DNA from: an uncultured Colwellia sp.
GTDB lineage: Bacteria > Pseudomonadota > Gammaproteobacteria > Enterobacterales > Alteromonadaceae
Length of the DNA stretch: 64,000 nucleotides
Reading direction: 5' to 3'
NCBI GenBank assembly: GCA_913062815.1
Contig: CAJXWZ010000014.1
Span: 1 to 64,000 of the forward strand
Shown: piece after piece, positions 28,022 to 36,913 of the stretch
How the letters are laid out: each line of letters opens with the position of its first letter
Position numbering within the stretch: the first letter of the stretch is position 1
The notes under the pieces: generated by a model
Told to the model about the DNA's origin: nothing
Database searches by the model: none
Seen by the model: the letters and a program-made list of their open reading frames with translations, nothing else
Made by a program: the position numbers and the translations under genes

Positions 28022-29266
28022 TCAGAGATTTTCAACAATAACCTTATCGCCGACTAAATAAGCAGACACCAACCAGCGATTCATTTCATCTTTAGCTACT
28101 GGTTGAGCATTAGGAATACTAACAGTCAAGGTATGCTTACCTTCTTTTAGATCTCCAAGATGTACTTCAACAGGTGGTACGTCACTTCCAGGGCACCAAT
28201 TGGAACGGGAAAGGTCAGAAGATGCCACTCGTTCATCTATTTCCTTGCCTTTCCACATTGTTTTTTGAGTCCAAATTCCAGAGTGTGGATTAAAACGTCT
28301 AAACGATGCGCAATCATCTCGCCAAGGGGTAAATTTAAGAATTTGTTTACCATCAACTAAAATAACATTATCTTTTTTAACAAATTCATCACCACGAGAA
28401 TGACCACCATGCCCTGTAGTGATGTATTTAAGCTTTATATTGGAGACATTATCGGGAATTGAAAATGTTGTTGTTAAATCATTGCGGGAAAAAATATCGG
28501 CAAACTTAATTGGATGCACGTAATTAACAGTATTAACTAAAGGTTGTAACCACTTTTCTTGACGTTTATCTTGAGCAATTACACTTTCATCAAAGGTTAA
28601 AGATACATCAATTTTATAACCTTCTTTCGTCCAAACATCTATCCAAACACCAACCCAGACTTCTCCTTCTAGCGCAGATAATCTATCGGTAATGTCTTGC
28701 TGCCAATTAACTTCTTTTTCCCATTTAGGAATATAAACAGGTTTTCTCCCATCCAGCTTTTCAGATTTGCTGAAGTGTCCTACACCAAATGGCGTCATAA
28801 ACCGAACTAATTCAAGTGAAGGAATGTAATTGTTATCAGCGACATAGCCTTGAATTTTGTCATTACCTAACATTAAGTTATCAAGCTTATTTTCTTTCTT
28901 TTGCAAACTAACCAGATTGATTATCGAGTCTTGGGGGATAATAAATAATGAACCTGATTTATCCCAAGGATCACCATTACTTACTAAGCGAATATTGGCC
29001 TGCACTTGGGTCGATTTTTCAAAGTGAGGTACTTTGATTTTCTTTAAAATTATGCGGCCTTTACTTAAACGTAGTACGCCACCATCATCTAACTTGAAAT
29101 GACTATTGGCATCAGGATGTCCATGACTGACTTGTTCGTCGTTAAATACCTCAATATGACGACTCCCATACGATTTAATATCTGTATTAGGTTCATCGAC
29201 TACGATAGAACATGCTGATAATAACAATGATAAAGCAATTAAATTACAGGAAAAAAATTTATTCAT
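28022..29266 (-). CDS. PNGase F-type peptide-N-glycosidase lipoprotein
   Basis: The 414-residue exported lipoprotein (lipobox LLSAC, Cys19) is predicted to cut the amide bond between Asn and the first GlcNAc of N-glycans. Two jelly-roll-type PNGase F domains are seen. By alignment from memory with the Elizabethkingia enzyme, Asp102 (PWDKSG) matches catalytic Asp60, Glu294 (SRGDEF) matches Glu206, and Asp210 (WIDVW) stands where Glu118 is expected, with Trp212 matching Trp120. The C-terminal part shows PWRDDCASFRRFNP and SSDLSRSNWCPGS, typical PNGase F blocks. It is divergent from the sulfatase at 29461. It anchors the case that the locus attacks glycoproteins. Confidence 0.88.
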   Translation of the reverse strand: MNKFFSCNLIALSLLLSACSIVVDEPNTDIKSYGSRHIEVFNDEQVSHGHPDANSHFKLDDGGVLRLSKGRIILKKIKVPHFEKSTQVQANIRLVSNGDPWDKSGSLFIIPQDSIINLVSLQKKENKLDNLMLGNDKIQGYVADNNYIPSLELVRFMTPFGVGHFSKSEKLDGRKPVYIPKWEKEVNWQQDITDRLSALEGEVWVGVWIDVWTKEGYKIDVSLTFDESVIAQDKRQEKWLQPLVNTVNYVHPIKFADIFSRNDLTTTFSIPDNVSNIKLKYITTGHGGHSRGDEFVKKDNVILVDGKQILKFTPWRDDCASFRRFNPHSGIWTQKTMWKGKEIDERVASSDLSRSNWCPGSDVPPVEVHLGDLKEGKHTLTVSIPNAQPVAKDEMNRWLVSAYLVGDKVIVENL

Positions 29267-29460
29267 TATTGGTTTCTTAAATTTAAAGTTTGAAAGCTAA
29301 GCGACTATGGCGCCATTCATAGACGCATCTTAATGACTAAAGACTATCAATGTCGATAGCTTCAAGAAAAACCACACTTTTTTGGTATATAAAACTTAGT
29401 TTAATTAGACAAAAATACTAGTTATAAAATAAATCGTTTATATTTTAGGTTACTTTTTCA

Positions 29461-31287
29461 ATGAACAAACGATCAGTAATTATTGCGTTCGCTTTATTTC
29501 TCAGCGTATTTTCTGCTGTCGCAATAGAAAAGCCCAATGTTATTGTGATCTTAAGTGACGATCAGGGCAGTATTGATTTAAATAGTTACGGTGCTCAAGA
29601 CCTCCATACCCCACATTTAGACAATTTAGCAAAATCTGGCATTAAATTTAGCCAGTTTTATAGTGCAGCCCCTTTATGCTCTCCTGCTAGAGCCGCTGTT
29701 TTAACGGGTTTAACTCCTCATGCAGCAGGCCTTCCTAATAATGCTTCTTCGATAAAAGGCACAAGAGGTATGCCCAACAACAGGAAAACCATGGCTGAGT
29801 ATTTAAAACCGCTTGGCTATACAACGGCTCATATTGGCAAATGGCACTTAGGTTTTACGCCTGAAACTATGCCAAATGGACAAGGTTTTGATTATTCGTT
29901 TGGTCACATGGGCGGAGCAATAGATAACTACTCACATTTTTTCTACTGGAACGGCAGTAACCGCCATGATTTATATCAAAACGGTGAAGAAACTTGGCGA
30001 GATGGCGAATATTTTCCTAATTTAATGGCTGAAAAGGCAGACAGGTTTATCCTACACAACAAACATAGACCTTTCTTTTTGTATTACGCATTTAACTTAC
30101 CTCACTATCCCGTACAGCCAAGCAAGAAATGGCGTGAGCACTACAAAAATGCTCCAATGCCACGTAGAGACTATGCAGCATTCGTTTCTACAATGGATGA
30201 AAAAATTGGTCAATTAGTACAAACATTAAAAGATGAAAAGCTGCTAGAGAACACCATCATCATTTTTCAGTCGGATCATGGTCACTCAATGGAGTCTAGA
30301 GCATACGGTGGCGGAAGCGCCGGCATTTACCGAGGAGCAAAAACAAGTCTGTTTGAAGGAGGAATTAGAGTGCCTGCTATCATCAGCTTTCCGAATCAAA
30401 TACCTAAGAACCAAACAAGAGAACAAATGGCAATTGGCGTTGACTGGTTACCCACAATATTAGATTACCTTGATGTTTCCATTAAAGATATTGATGGCAA
30501 AAGTCTCAAACCAGTCATAGAACATTCTACGCCGTCACCCCATAAAGTATTCAGGTGGAAGCAAGGCTTAACGTGGGCAATAAGAAAAGCTAACTGGAAG
30601 TTAATTGGTTATCCCAATGACCCACAAAACAAAGCCCCATTAGATGCAGAAAATGACAGTTTATTTTTGGTGAATTTAGATAAAGATATTGAAGAACTAA
30701 ACAACCTGAATAAAAAGCACCCAGATAAAACAAAAGAATTATTAGCAGACTACCTCGCATGGCAATATGCCGATATAAGTGATGTTCCAACCAAAAAGCA
30801 GCAAATAACTTCTCTGGCTAAAAATAAGAAGATCAGTTTAGTTAAATTACCCGCAAAGCCATATCAAGCAAACAATGGTGCAAGTTTACTCGATGAAGCA
30901 TTAGGTGAAAGAGAGTTTCAATTAGGTAATTGGGTAGGATTTAAAGGAGATGATTTAATCGCGACTATCGACTTAGGTGAAACGGTGCATTTTGAGCAAG
31001 TTGTTGTAGGAACACTGCAAAATACTGCTTCATGGATATTTCCGCCATCTTACATTGAAGTATCATGGTCCAATGATGGTAAAAACTATTCCTCCCCTAA
31101 AAGAATAACCAACCAATTAAAACCGAATGATACCAGAGTCTTTATAAACCGAGCTCAGTTTAACCAAGAAAATACTCATGCTCGTTATATCAAAGTAACC
31201 GCTAAAAACATTGAAACTTGTCCCAAATGGCATGTTGGACATGGTAAAAAAGCGTGGTTATTTATTGATGAAATATCAGTGCTATAA
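29461..31287 (+). CDS. Family S1 sulfatase with C-terminal F5/8C-like module
   Basis: The 608-residue exported sulfatase has a signal peptide at 1-20 (SVFSAVA). DDQGS near 33-37 is the first metal site; the maturation motif CSPAR starts at Cys73 and continues AAVLTGLTPHAAG. HIGKWHLGF and FQSDHGHSMESRAYGGGSAG follow. Beyond about residue 455 the chain continues with a discoidin-like module (LGNWVGFKGDDLIATIDLG, YIEVSWSNDGKNY, ARYIKVTA), likely a sugar-binding domain, which makes it longer than most sulfatases here. The next sulfatase starts 24 bases later, so the two are an operon. Confidence 0.93.
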   Translation: MNKRSVIIAFALFLSVFSAVAIEKPNVIVILSDDQGSIDLNSYGAQDLHTPHLDNLAKSGIKFSQFYSAAPLCSPARAAVLTGLTPHAAGLPNNASSIKGTRGMPNNRKTMAEYLKPLGYTTAHIGKWHLGFTPETMPNGQGFDYSFGHMGGAIDNYSHFFYWNGSNRHDLYQNGEETWRDGEYFPNLMAEKADRFILHNKHRPFFLYYAFNLPHYPVQPSKKWREHYKNAPMPRRDYAAFVSTMDEKIGQLVQTLKDEKLLENTIIIFQSDHGHSMESRAYGGGSAGIYRGAKTSLFEGGIRVPAIISFPNQIPKNQTREQMAIGVDWLPTILDYLDVSIKDIDGKSLKPVIEHSTPSPHKVFRWKQGLTWAIRKANWKLIGYPNDPQNKAPLDAENDSLFLVNLDKDIEELNNLNKKHPDKTKELLADYLAWQYADISDVPTKKQQITSLAKNKKISLVKLPAKPYQANNGASLLDEALGEREFQLGNWVGFKGDDLIATIDLGETVHFEQVVVGTLQNTASWIFPPSYIEVSWSNDGKNYSSPKRITNQLKPNDTRVFINRAQFNQENTHARYIKVTAKNIETCPKWHVGHGKKAWLFIDEISVL

Positions 31288-31311
31288 CAAATTTTTGTAA
31301 AGGAATTATGA

Positions 31312-32904
31312 ATGTCGATTATAAAAACAATATCCCCGAAGATTAAATCAGCGCTAGTGGGAATAATGCTATTGGCTCCCGCATTATTCACCAGTCATGC
31401 ATCGGTGTTTCCTGAGCAAATTGATATAACAAAAGTTGAAGGCGCTAAAAAGCGCAATATAGTGTTTATTCTGACAGATGATCATCGATATGACGCCATG
31501 GGATTTGTCGGTCATCCTTTCATGCAAACGCCCAACTTAGACTCGATAGCAAAAGACGGCGTTCATCTTAAAAATGCCTTTGTAACTACATCACTTTGCT
31601 CGCCAAGCAGAGCGTCTATTCTCACTGGTTTATATACCCACAAACATAGAGTTATTGACAATAACCGCCTTGAACAAAAAGGTACGGTCTATTTCTCTCA
31701 ATACCTACAAAAACAAGGTTACGATACCGCCTATTTTGGTAAATGGCACATGGGCGCTAAAAGTGATGAACAGCGTCAGGGTTTTGATCATTGGGTTAGC
31801 TTTCCTGGCCAAGGGCATTATTTACCACCAAATGAAAACTACACCCTTAATGTCAATGGTGAACGTGTTAAGCAAAAAGGTTACATCACCGATGAGTTAA
31901 CTGATTATGCTGTCGATTGGATGAAAGATAAAAGTCGCTCAGACAAGCCCTTTATGATGTATTTATCACATAAAGCGGTGCACGCAAATTTCACCCCAGC
32001 CGAGCGTCATAAAGGCATGTATAACGGGCAAGTTAATCTTCCTTCTAATCACAGTAAAGATGATTACAATGAAAATACGCCAAGGTGGTTAAGAGACCAA
32101 CGTAACAGCTGGCACGGTGTTGATTTCCCTTACCACAGTGAAGTCGATATTAAAAAGTATTATCAAAACTATACCGAAGCTTTTTCAGCCGTTGATGACA
32201 GTATTGGTCGAGTCAAAGCACAGCTTAAAGACATGGGCATACTCGATGAAACGCTAATTATATATATGGGAGATAATGGCTTTATGTTTGGTGAGCATGG
32301 TTTGATTGATAAACGTGTTGCTTACGAAACATCGATTCGAGTACCAATGGTTATGCAATGTCCTGAACTATTTGAAGGCGGTCAAACCGTTGAACAAGTG
32401 GTTGCAAATATTGACATTGGTCCAAGCATTTTAGCCGCAGCAGGTCTTGAAACACCGGCACACATGGATGGAAAAAGCTTTTTATCATTAGCAAATCAAA
32501 AAGGTATGAACACCAAAGAAACACAATGGCGTGATTATTTTCTCTATGTTTATTATTGGGAAAAAGATTTTCCTCAATCACCCACGGTTTTTGCTTTACG
32601 AGGAAATAAATACAAATACATCACCTATTATGGATTATGGGATACCGATGAATTATATGACTTAGAAAACGACCCCACCGAATCCACCAATTTAATCACA
32701 AACGAGAATTACAAGGATGTTGTCTCGACCATGGAAGATAGACTTTATGCCATGTTAAGTGATCAAGGCGGCATGGACATTCCTATGAATAAGCCTAGCG
32801 GATGGTCACAAAATCTTCGATTTCAAAAACGTGGTGGTGATAAAGCAGCAGATTTTCCCGCTAAATTTGTCGTAGAAAAGCCGACACATAAGAATGCTCA
32901 ATAA
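31312..32904 (+). CDS. Family S1 sulfatase
   Basis: The 530-residue exported sulfatase has a signal peptide (about 1-30, ending TSHA). The first metal site is TDDHRYD near 55-61, the maturation motif CSPSR starts at Cys96 and is followed by ASILTGLYTHKH, then YFGKWHMGA and YMGDNGFMFGEHGLIDKRVAYE. This last block resembles the one in the GlcNAc-sulfatase-like protein at 22625, but the N-terminal motif context differs, so it is a separate subfamily. Substrate position unknown. It is the second gene of a sulfatase pair and is followed after 96 bases by the TPR/TonB-C gene. Confidence 0.92.
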   Translation: MSIIKTISPKIKSALVGIMLLAPALFTSHASVFPEQIDITKVEGAKKRNIVFILTDDHRYDAMGFVGHPFMQTPNLDSIAKDGVHLKNAFVTTSLCSPSRASILTGLYTHKHRVIDNNRLEQKGTVYFSQYLQKQGYDTAYFGKWHMGAKSDEQRQGFDHWVSFPGQGHYLPPNENYTLNVNGERVKQKGYITDELTDYAVDWMKDKSRSDKPFMMYLSHKAVHANFTPAERHKGMYNGQVNLPSNHSKDDYNENTPRWLRDQRNSWHGVDFPYHSEVDIKKYYQNYTEAFSAVDDSIGRVKAQLKDMGILDETLIIYMGDNGFMFGEHGLIDKRVAYETSIRVPMVMQCPELFEGGQTVEQVVANIDIGPSILAAAGLETPAHMDGKSFLSLANQKGMNTKETQWRDYFLYVYYWEKDFPQSPTVFALRGNKYKYITYYGLWDTDELYDLENDPTESTNLITNENYKDVVSTMEDRLYAMLSDQGGMDIPMNKPSGWSQNLRFQKRGGDKAADFPAKFVVEKPTHKNAQ

Positions 32905-33000
32905 TAAAATTATACTTTAAAAGTAACGAATCGCATTATTTATGCAAACGTGAAGTTATATTGATAACTCTCAAAGCACTTCAATTTAAAGGGAAATTTC

Positions 33001-34113
33001 ATGGTCAAAATAATTCAAAGGACTCAAAAACCGGCTTGTTTTGCTTTAGTAATACTAATAACTCTGTTATTTAGTACCAACGCAAAATCAGAAGATGCAT
33101 TAAATTCTCAATTCAACAAAGCCTTCTACTTTTATCAAGATGCGTTAAAAAATAAAAATGAAGATGCTCAATTTAAATATGCCAAAGAAGCGTATCAATT
33201 AGGCAAAAGTCTCTACGGTGATACTGATATTAAAACAGCACAGCTTGCGCTGATATTAGCTAAACATTATCTTAATAATAAACAAAACAAACAAGCAATC
33301 CCATTACTACTGAGCACACTAGACATTTTTAAAAGTGAACTTGGCAACAATTCAAGTGAGCTTGCTGAATTATACATTCTGTTAGGCGATTCTATAGCTT
33401 CCAACCAAAAAAATGAATCAATAGTTTATTATCTAGAAGCGATATATATTGCTGAAAAGCATGAAAAAGAGCTTCCTTATTTTAACGCGAAAATACAATT
33501 AAAAGCTGGTATAGCTTTACTTCACAAAGGCTCTAGAAAAAGTAGTGCTATTTTAAGAGCGCAAACGTTCTTTACTGAGCATTTATCTGAAGATGATATG
33601 CGTGTGGTTAATGCTAATTTTCACGCGGGTAAATATTATTACGCGCGTAAAAAGTATAATAAAGCCATTAAAAGCTGGCAGGCCAATCAAGCTGCATTTG
33701 AATCACTAGAAGGAGCAATTCATCCTTTAGAGCTTAACACGCATGCATTTTTGATTAACGCTTTAGAAAAATCAGGAAAAAGTGATGAGGCAACTAAGCA
33801 TTGTATTGCCATTGGTTCAATGAAACCATGGAAAGACAGCCAAGAGCAAAGGCCTTTATTTAGAACTAGCCCTAAATACCCCATAGCGAACGCCCGTAAA
33901 AGAAAAGAAGGTTGGGTGAAAATTGGCTTTACTATTTCTGACTTTGGAACAGTTAAAGATACTGAAATCATAGAATCTAAAGGTGGTAAGGGCTTTGAAA
34001 AGTCATCTTTAGCGGCTATAAAGAAATGGCGTTTCGCGCCTAAATTTGAAGATGGAAAACCTGTAGAAGCATACGCCACTGTACAGTTAGATTTTAGGAT
34101 GAATAAAGGTTAA
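33001..34113 (+). CDS. Exported TPR protein with TonB C-terminal domain
   Basis: The 370-residue protein has a signal-peptide-like N-terminus (about 10-30, ALVILITLLFSTNAKS) and a helical TPR-like middle (residues about 35-275, including AKEAYQLGKSLYGDTD and NFHAGKYYYARKKYNKA). The end (about 285-370) is a TonB_C domain (PKYPIANARKRKEGWVKIGF, AAIKKWRFAPKFEDGKPVEA). It lacks the proline-rich spacer of classical TonB. Such proteins are often labelled energy transducer TonB, but whether this one contacts ExbB/ExbD or a TonB box is unproven. It may work with the three TonB receptors here. The ribosome site AAAGGG is good. Confidence 0.82.
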   Translation: MVKIIQRTQKPACFALVILITLLFSTNAKSEDALNSQFNKAFYFYQDALKNKNEDAQFKYAKEAYQLGKSLYGDTDIKTAQLALILAKHYLNNKQNKQAIPLLLSTLDIFKSELGNNSSELAELYILLGDSIASNQKNESIVYYLEAIYIAEKHEKELPYFNAKIQLKAGIALLHKGSRKSSAILRAQTFFTEHLSEDDMRVVNANFHAGKYYYARKKYNKAIKSWQANQAAFESLEGAIHPLELNTHAFLINALEKSGKSDEATKHCIAIGSMKPWKDSQEQRPLFRTSPKYPIANARKRKEGWVKIGFTISDFGTVKDTEIIESKGGKGFEKSSLAAIKKWRFAPKFEDGKPVEAYATVQLDFRMNKG

Positions 34114-34270
34114 GCAACGATTGAGAAAAATAAAACCCGTAGATTACCTTTAAGCCACGGACTTTTTTATGTTATTAAACCTTACTTAGATTTTGTTGCC
34201 CAAGTATCAAGTAAACCTACCGAAAAATAACAGGGTTGACGTGAATGAAGCAAAAAATAACGTCCGCTTT

Positions 34271-34299
34271 AGTAACAAGTTGCTTACGCCCTTGTTACT
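34271..34299 (-). terminator. 9-bp hairpin at the DUF1800 stop codon
   Basis: AGTAACAAG (34271-34279) pairs with CTTGTTACT (34291-34299) around an 11-base loop, overlapping the TAG stop of the DUF1800 gene. On the minus strand a T-run (TTATTTTTT) appears only about 10 bases beyond the stem. It may be the end of the long operon, or a stabilising 3' structure. Confidence 0.45.
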
Positions 34300-36913
34300 A
34301 TTGTTGCACCAACGATTCTGGTGCATTCATTACCCCGTAAATCGCCATTTTTAATCGCTCATCCAATGCTGATGTGGGTATGGTTGCATCGAGTATCGCT
34401 TGGTAAGAATGCTGCGAGTTTGCTTTCAGCAATTGCCCTGCATTTAAATAGAAATCTAAATAACTAACAACTGCTCTCGCTTTGTCTTCCTCACTTCCTT
34501 GCGTCGATTGCCAAAGCGCTTCCAGAGAGTCTATATTGAGTTTAACTTTAACGTCATCTTTACTGTATTCGGATTTATTAAAGGCAGAGTTTCTAACCAA
34601 GGCATGGTTGATAAGTGTATGGCTCACATTCATGGTGGTCACTAATTGACTTTCTGTCATCAGCTGTAACTCAGGCGCAACTAAAGACTGACTCGCCAAT
34701 TGACCAGTTGGCGTAAAATCAGGTAAAAAGAAATTAAAGACCGACTCGGCTCCCAAACTGTATTGTCCGATAGATATTTCCCCTAACCTCAGTAAAGAAA
34801 CGCCCTCTTCATACTGTGCTTTTGCTGGATAATTTAATCCTTGCTCATCAAAACCAATTGAGGAGTACGCAGAAAGTAAGCGCATTAAAGCACTAAAGCG
34901 TATAATAGGCTCTTTAACTTTGCCATAAAGCGCAGATGAAACCACCGACGGATTTCTTGCTTCTGGGTCAAGCAATATGGCTTTGATTGTTTTTGATAAA
35001 TCTCCAGTTTGTCCAAATACCGAACTTACTCTGAAAATATAGTCATAGCTTGGGTTAGAGGTCACTAATCGTTGAATAAGACGTCTTGCAATAAATGGCG
35101 CTGTTGTAGGGTGAGCAACAAGTGCATCCATGACTTGACTGAGCTCTGCGTCAGCATTGACAACACTGGGCTCAGTAGCAGCGATATGAACTTGTTCAAC
35201 GCCATTATGAAATAACACCTTCTCATCAAAATCATGAAAATTAACAAAAAACTTCATTGGCTCAGTCCAACGATATTGATATTCGTTGGTACCATTCCCC
35301 TTAAGGAAATAAGAGTTATCGACCATTGTTTCACCACTATTTGCTTTGCTGAAGCTTAAACCGGTAAAAACTCGAGCCAGTGATTTGATGACTTCGTTAT
35401 CGTAAGTAGGTTGAGGTAAATTATTGGCGCCTAATTTGGTAGAGCCATTAGCTTGTCGATGCACTAAACCAAAACTAAATAGTTGCATTATCTCACGTGC
35501 GTAGTTTTCATCTGGAAAAATACCTTGATCGGCATCTGCCTTAGCATTTTTCAAATGACTAAGCCAAATGCCCATTACCGCATGGCGTGAAACATCATTT
35601 AATAATTCGTTATACTGACCAAATGCTTGCTGGGCAAGTGTATCCCAATAATCAGCTGTACCACGGTAAGCTTTACGAACCGTGGTCATTTGGTCGCCAA
35701 TGACCAATATTTCACTAAGAGAAAAAGTGACACGCTGCCTTAGCTGATCTTTTCCATAAAGTGCAATAGGCCAAAATGCATCACGCCTTGCATGCCAACC
35801 GTCTTCTTCGGGGAAATGTGCATTAGTTGCATCGGTTAATTCCAACATGCTGGTCACAGGTAGCAACATTTGCTGATCAATCCAAGCCTCATAAACTTGC
35901 AACCGATTACTTCCCGATGCGTTCATCTGGCTTTTCAGTGTAGTAAAGTCCTCAGGCGTAGCCCCAAAAGTTGCTTGGTTTAGAAATCGAATTATATCGC
36001 GGTCAATGTCTTCAATGGTTAACGTCGTATCTGATGGTGGTTCAACACTGACATCAAAATTAAGCGTCGCCGAAATTTCTCCTGCAGGATACTCAGCAGT
36101 ATGAATATTAAGAAAAAACTTGCCCTCAAATAGCGCATCGATCATTTGTTGTTTACTGGTAAACGGCCCACCCGGAGATAAATCCCAGACATAGTTACTT
36201 AACGCGCCTAAATGCTCTATATCTTTGATCATAGTACCTGACGGTGCTAAATGAATGTGTTGATCCGTTTGCTCTGATCCTAAGCCAGAAAATTCGTAAG
36301 ATAATAACGCTTGTTCATTATCGCCTTGTAGTACTAAAGACATGACACCTGAACCTATGGTTATCGCGTCTTTTTGTGCACTAAAATAACCAATAAATAC
36401 TTTACCATTTTCATTGGTATTTTCTGCATCAGCGATTTCAAGTATGACACGCTGCTCTGTGCCACTTTGATATGTGCTACTCGCGGCTAAATCAATTATT
36501 AGTTGCTCAACAACTTCATGTTGCTGATCTTGAATGGGATGTACTTCTATCACTCGACTATTTTGGCTTTCGCTTAAGTGTATGGTCTCGCCAACATCAC
36601 CACCATCGCTATAAACGAGTTTCACATCACTTTGCGACGCATAATGTACATTGGTACTGTCGTCAGAAAAGATATTAAATTGTACCTCTAATGCGCCAGA
36701 TGCCCCGATTCGGTCCACTTTAAACTTTGCTAACGTATTGCTCTTTTCGATGGCGACTTCAGTCACTGTCGCGAAACTAACGGTAGGATTTTCTACAACA
36801 ACTGGTGGTGGTGTCGGCGTAGTGCTATCACTTTCGCCTCCACCTCCTCCACAGCCAACAACAGAGAAAATAGACACAGTAAAAAGAATAATCGCTATTG
36901 GAGACTGTTTCAT
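34298..36913 (-). CDS. DUF1800 lipoprotein with N-terminal Calx-beta-like and CHRD domains
   Basis: The 871-residue exported lipoprotein has a lipobox VVGC followed by a glycine run near 20-26. After a Thr/Pro linker comes a Calx-beta-like region (about 40-165), a CHRD domain (about 172-290; LLSYEFSGLGSEQTDQHIHLAP, FLNIHTAEYPAGEISATL) and a DUF1800 domain (about 305-860; FLNQATFGATPEDF, YAREIMQLFSFGLV, RVFTGLSF). DUF1800 proteins are of unknown function and are almost always paired with DUF1501, as here: the ATG overlaps the DUF1501 TGA. A surface or periplasmic role in substrate handling is only a guess. Confidence 0.9.
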   Translation of the reverse strand: MKQSPIAIILFTVSIFSVVGCGGGGGESDSTTPTPPPVVVENPTVSFATVTEVAIEKSNTLAKFKVDRIGASGALEVQFNIFSDDSTNVHYASQSDVKLVYSDGGDVGETIHLSESQNSRVIEVHPIQDQQHEVVEQLIIDLAASSTYQSGTEQRVILEIADAENTNENGKVFIGYFSAQKDAITIGSGVMSLVLQGDNEQALLSYEFSGLGSEQTDQHIHLAPSGTMIKDIEHLGALSNYVWDLSPGGPFTSKQQMIDALFEGKFFLNIHTAEYPAGEISATLNFDVSVEPPSDTTLTIEDIDRDIIRFLNQATFGATPEDFTTLKSQMNASGSNRLQVYEAWIDQQMLLPVTSMLELTDATNAHFPEEDGWHARRDAFWPIALYGKDQLRQRVTFSLSEILVIGDQMTTVRKAYRGTADYWDTLAQQAFGQYNELLNDVSRHAVMGIWLSHLKNAKADADQGIFPDENYAREIMQLFSFGLVHRQANGSTKLGANNLPQPTYDNEVIKSLARVFTGLSFSKANSGETMVDNSYFLKGNGTNEYQYRWTEPMKFFVNFHDFDEKVLFHNGVEQVHIAATEPSVVNADAELSQVMDALVAHPTTAPFIARRLIQRLVTSNPSYDYIFRVSSVFGQTGDLSKTIKAILLDPEARNPSVVSSALYGKVKEPIIRFSALMRLLSAYSSIGFDEQGLNYPAKAQYEEGVSLLRLGEISIGQYSLGAESVFNFFLPDFTPTGQLASQSLVAPELQLMTESQLVTTMNVSHTLINHALVRNSAFNKSEYSKDDVKVKLNIDSLEALWQSTQGSEEDKARAVVSYLDFYLNAGQLLKANSQHSYQAILDATIPTSALDERLKMAIYGVMNAPESLVQQ

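Noticed and set aside
34130..34178. Possible terminator after the TPR/TonB-C gene
   Set aside because: Only a 4-bp CCGT/ACGG stem with mismatches precedes the TTTTTT; too weak to call.
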